NCBI GenBank assembly: GCA_963678675.1
Contig: OY783195.1
Location: forward strand, 11,434,479-11,498,478
Length of the DNA stretch: 64,000 bases
Source of the DNA: Xiphydria camelus
Lineage: Eukaryota > Arthropoda > Insecta > Hymenoptera > Xiphydriidae
Reading direction: 5' to 3'
In this document: in pieces, positions 63,046 through 64,000 of the stretch
How the letters are laid out: each line of letters opens with the position of its first letter
Position numbering within the stretch: the stretch's first letter is position 1
Position numbers and translations under genes: made by a program
Notes under the pieces: generated by a model
Told to the model about the DNA's origin: nothing
What the model saw: the letters and a program-made list of their open reading frames with translations, nothing else
Databases searched by the model: none

Positions 63046-63345
63046 ATACGTTGACGACACCCGTAAAACTGAGTATTTGGCACTGAGTGCCATATTACAT
63101 ATGGTAATATACACGGTGGCATTCAGGGACGTTCGCGTCCCAACCGCTTACTATTATTATTATTATTATTAATATACACGGTAGCTTCGAAGAACATGTA
63201 GAATTATATACCTAGAATATGTAACATATGTCCATGGCACATACATAAATGTACATTCAACAAATATGCAATGGATGTTCAGAGTATATATGTCGTAGGC
63301 AAATAGTAACTTTAGGCAGATAGTATTTGCCTAGGCAAATAGCAT
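63046..63345. other. No gene; short repeats
   Basis: An ATT microsatellite (63,150-63,170), duplicated AATATACACGGTRGC words, and TTTGCCTAGGCAAATAG palindromic strings near 63,327. Confidence 0.5.
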
Positions 63346-63347
63346 TT

Positions 63348-63485
63348 GTGGCTTCGCTCGCTCCGCCGATTCTAACCTAACTTAACCTAATCTAACCTTA
63401 CCAAATCTAATTTACTTATATTTCAATGTGTTAGGTTAGGTTAGGTTTAGTTAATCGGCGGAGCGAGCGAAGCGAGCGAAGCCAC
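63348..63485. repeat. Hairpin with telomere-like TTAGG strings
   Basis: GTGGCTTCGCTCGCTCCGCC and its inverse form a stem of about 24 bp. The left half contains TAACCTAACTTAACCTAATC and the right half TTAGGTTAGGTTAGG, so the insect-type telomere repeat is itself part of the fold. Confidence 0.75.
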
Positions 63486-63499
63486 AATAGTATCTTATG

Positions 63500-63775
63500 T
63501 CATAAGGCGGAAATCCGAGGTTTTTCAGACTGTGTTTAATTAGGTCGTAACGCACGTGGCATGGTGAGGGGACGAGGCTCGCCTTCGTCTAGTCACTCGC
63601 CTAAACACAGTCTTAAAAATCCGACGATTTCAGCCGAATGACATATTAGATATGTTCGTTATAAGGGCGTGAAGCGCCGTTTTTAACGAGTGTGAAGTTT
63701 TTCGCACGAGCGAAGCGAGTGCGGCAATCACACAAGTTAAAACGACGCGAAACGCCCTTATAACGAATTCTATTT
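63500..63775. repeat. Two further hairpin units
   Basis: 63,498-63,645 pairs ATGTCATAAGGCGGAAATC-side text with GATTTCAGCCGAATGACAT and TTCAGACTGTGTTTA with TAAACACAGTCTTA. 63,655-63,768 pairs TTCGTTATAAGGGCGT with ACGCCCTTATAACGAA. Their shared compact layout suggests related foldback elements. Confidence 0.65.
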
Positions 63776-64000
63776 TTTGTCACTAAGTGTGAAATACGAG
63801 GTTGACGGGGTTGAGGACGCCCGTGAAACCGAGTTTTACACACTGAGTGACGAAAACTATTTTTCCTCACGAATGCCCATTTCTCAAAACAAAACAAACA
63901 GAAGTATACACGGCTCATTTCACGTTGCGTTTATCAGTTTGGAAAAAGGACTCACTTCGGACAAAACAATCTTTTGACAGCCTGCGGACTCCCGCTCGGT

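Overview
The window is animal, almost certainly insect, DNA. It is AT-rich and contains no confident single-copy host gene. Nearly everything recognisable is transposon-derived, stacked in nested layers. TTAGG-type telomere-like motifs, an R1-clade LINE, a Penelope-like element with a hammerhead-type ribozyme, pogo/Tigger, piggyBac-type and Harbinger-type elements and very short candidate introns fit an arthropod. A hymenopteran such as an ant is my best guess, but that is an inference.

The centrepiece is a 23,676-bp composite element at 19,853-43,528. It sits inside a pogo/Tigger-like transposon (18,621-45,929) and is flanked by a 6-bp target-site duplication, GATCAC (19,847-19,852 and 43,529-43,534). 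A second pogo/Tigger copy at 1-1,995 carries the matching empty site with a single GATCAC (718-723), so the boundaries can be checked within this window. The element starts AG and ends CT, has very long inverted arms (about 9.0 and 8.7 kb), and encodes a protein-primed-type family B DNA polymerase with an endonuclease-VII-like insert, plus a small protein of unknown function. Terminal inverted repeats, a 6-bp duplication and this polymerase type point to the Maverick/Polinton group, but I see no integrase, capsid, protease or ATPase.

Most of each arm is a copy of the same non-LTR retrotransposon (R1 clade, 8.1 and 7.7 kb) inserted 28 bp from the element end. Each copy has the same 15-bp duplication, GGACAGTTCTGGGCC (one mismatch in one of the four copies). 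Both LINEs share the same disabling frameshift in ORF2, so they come from one broken ancestor. This suggests one insertion into one terminal repeat was copied to the other terminal repeat. The arms later gained different point mutations and large deletions. Without the LINEs the element would be about 7.9 kb with terminal repeats of about 0.9-1.0 kb. These repeats contain GC-rich tandem repeats and multiple TGACGTCA palindromes.

Layout. 1-2.0 kb: pogo/Tigger copy 1. 2.4-3.0 kb: TA-type MITE. 3.3-4.9 kb: Penelope-like element with a MITE insertion and a ribozyme motif. 5.4-5.8 kb: piggyBac-type MITE and a 10-bp-period array matching heat-shock-element grammar. 6.35-8.2 kb: TA-type element around a large palindrome. 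8.3-17.2 kb: nested set of inverted-repeat elements, including one that encodes a PIN/FEN-like protein with a cysteine-rich tail. 17.2-18.5 kb: CpG-rich unique DNA and a dispersed repeat. 18.6-45.9 kb: pogo/Tigger copy 2 with the composite element inside. 46.8-49.7 kb: inverted-repeat element with tandem repeats. 49.7-51.2 kb: MITE and dispersed repeats. 51.2-55.1 kb: element with a nearly intact 785-residue transposase-like gene. 56.1-57.8 kb: fragments resembling a DDE transposase and a Helitron, broken by nested MITEs. 58-64 kb: MITEs, dispersed repeats, an inverted tRNA-like repeat, one weak spliced-gene candidate and several hairpins.
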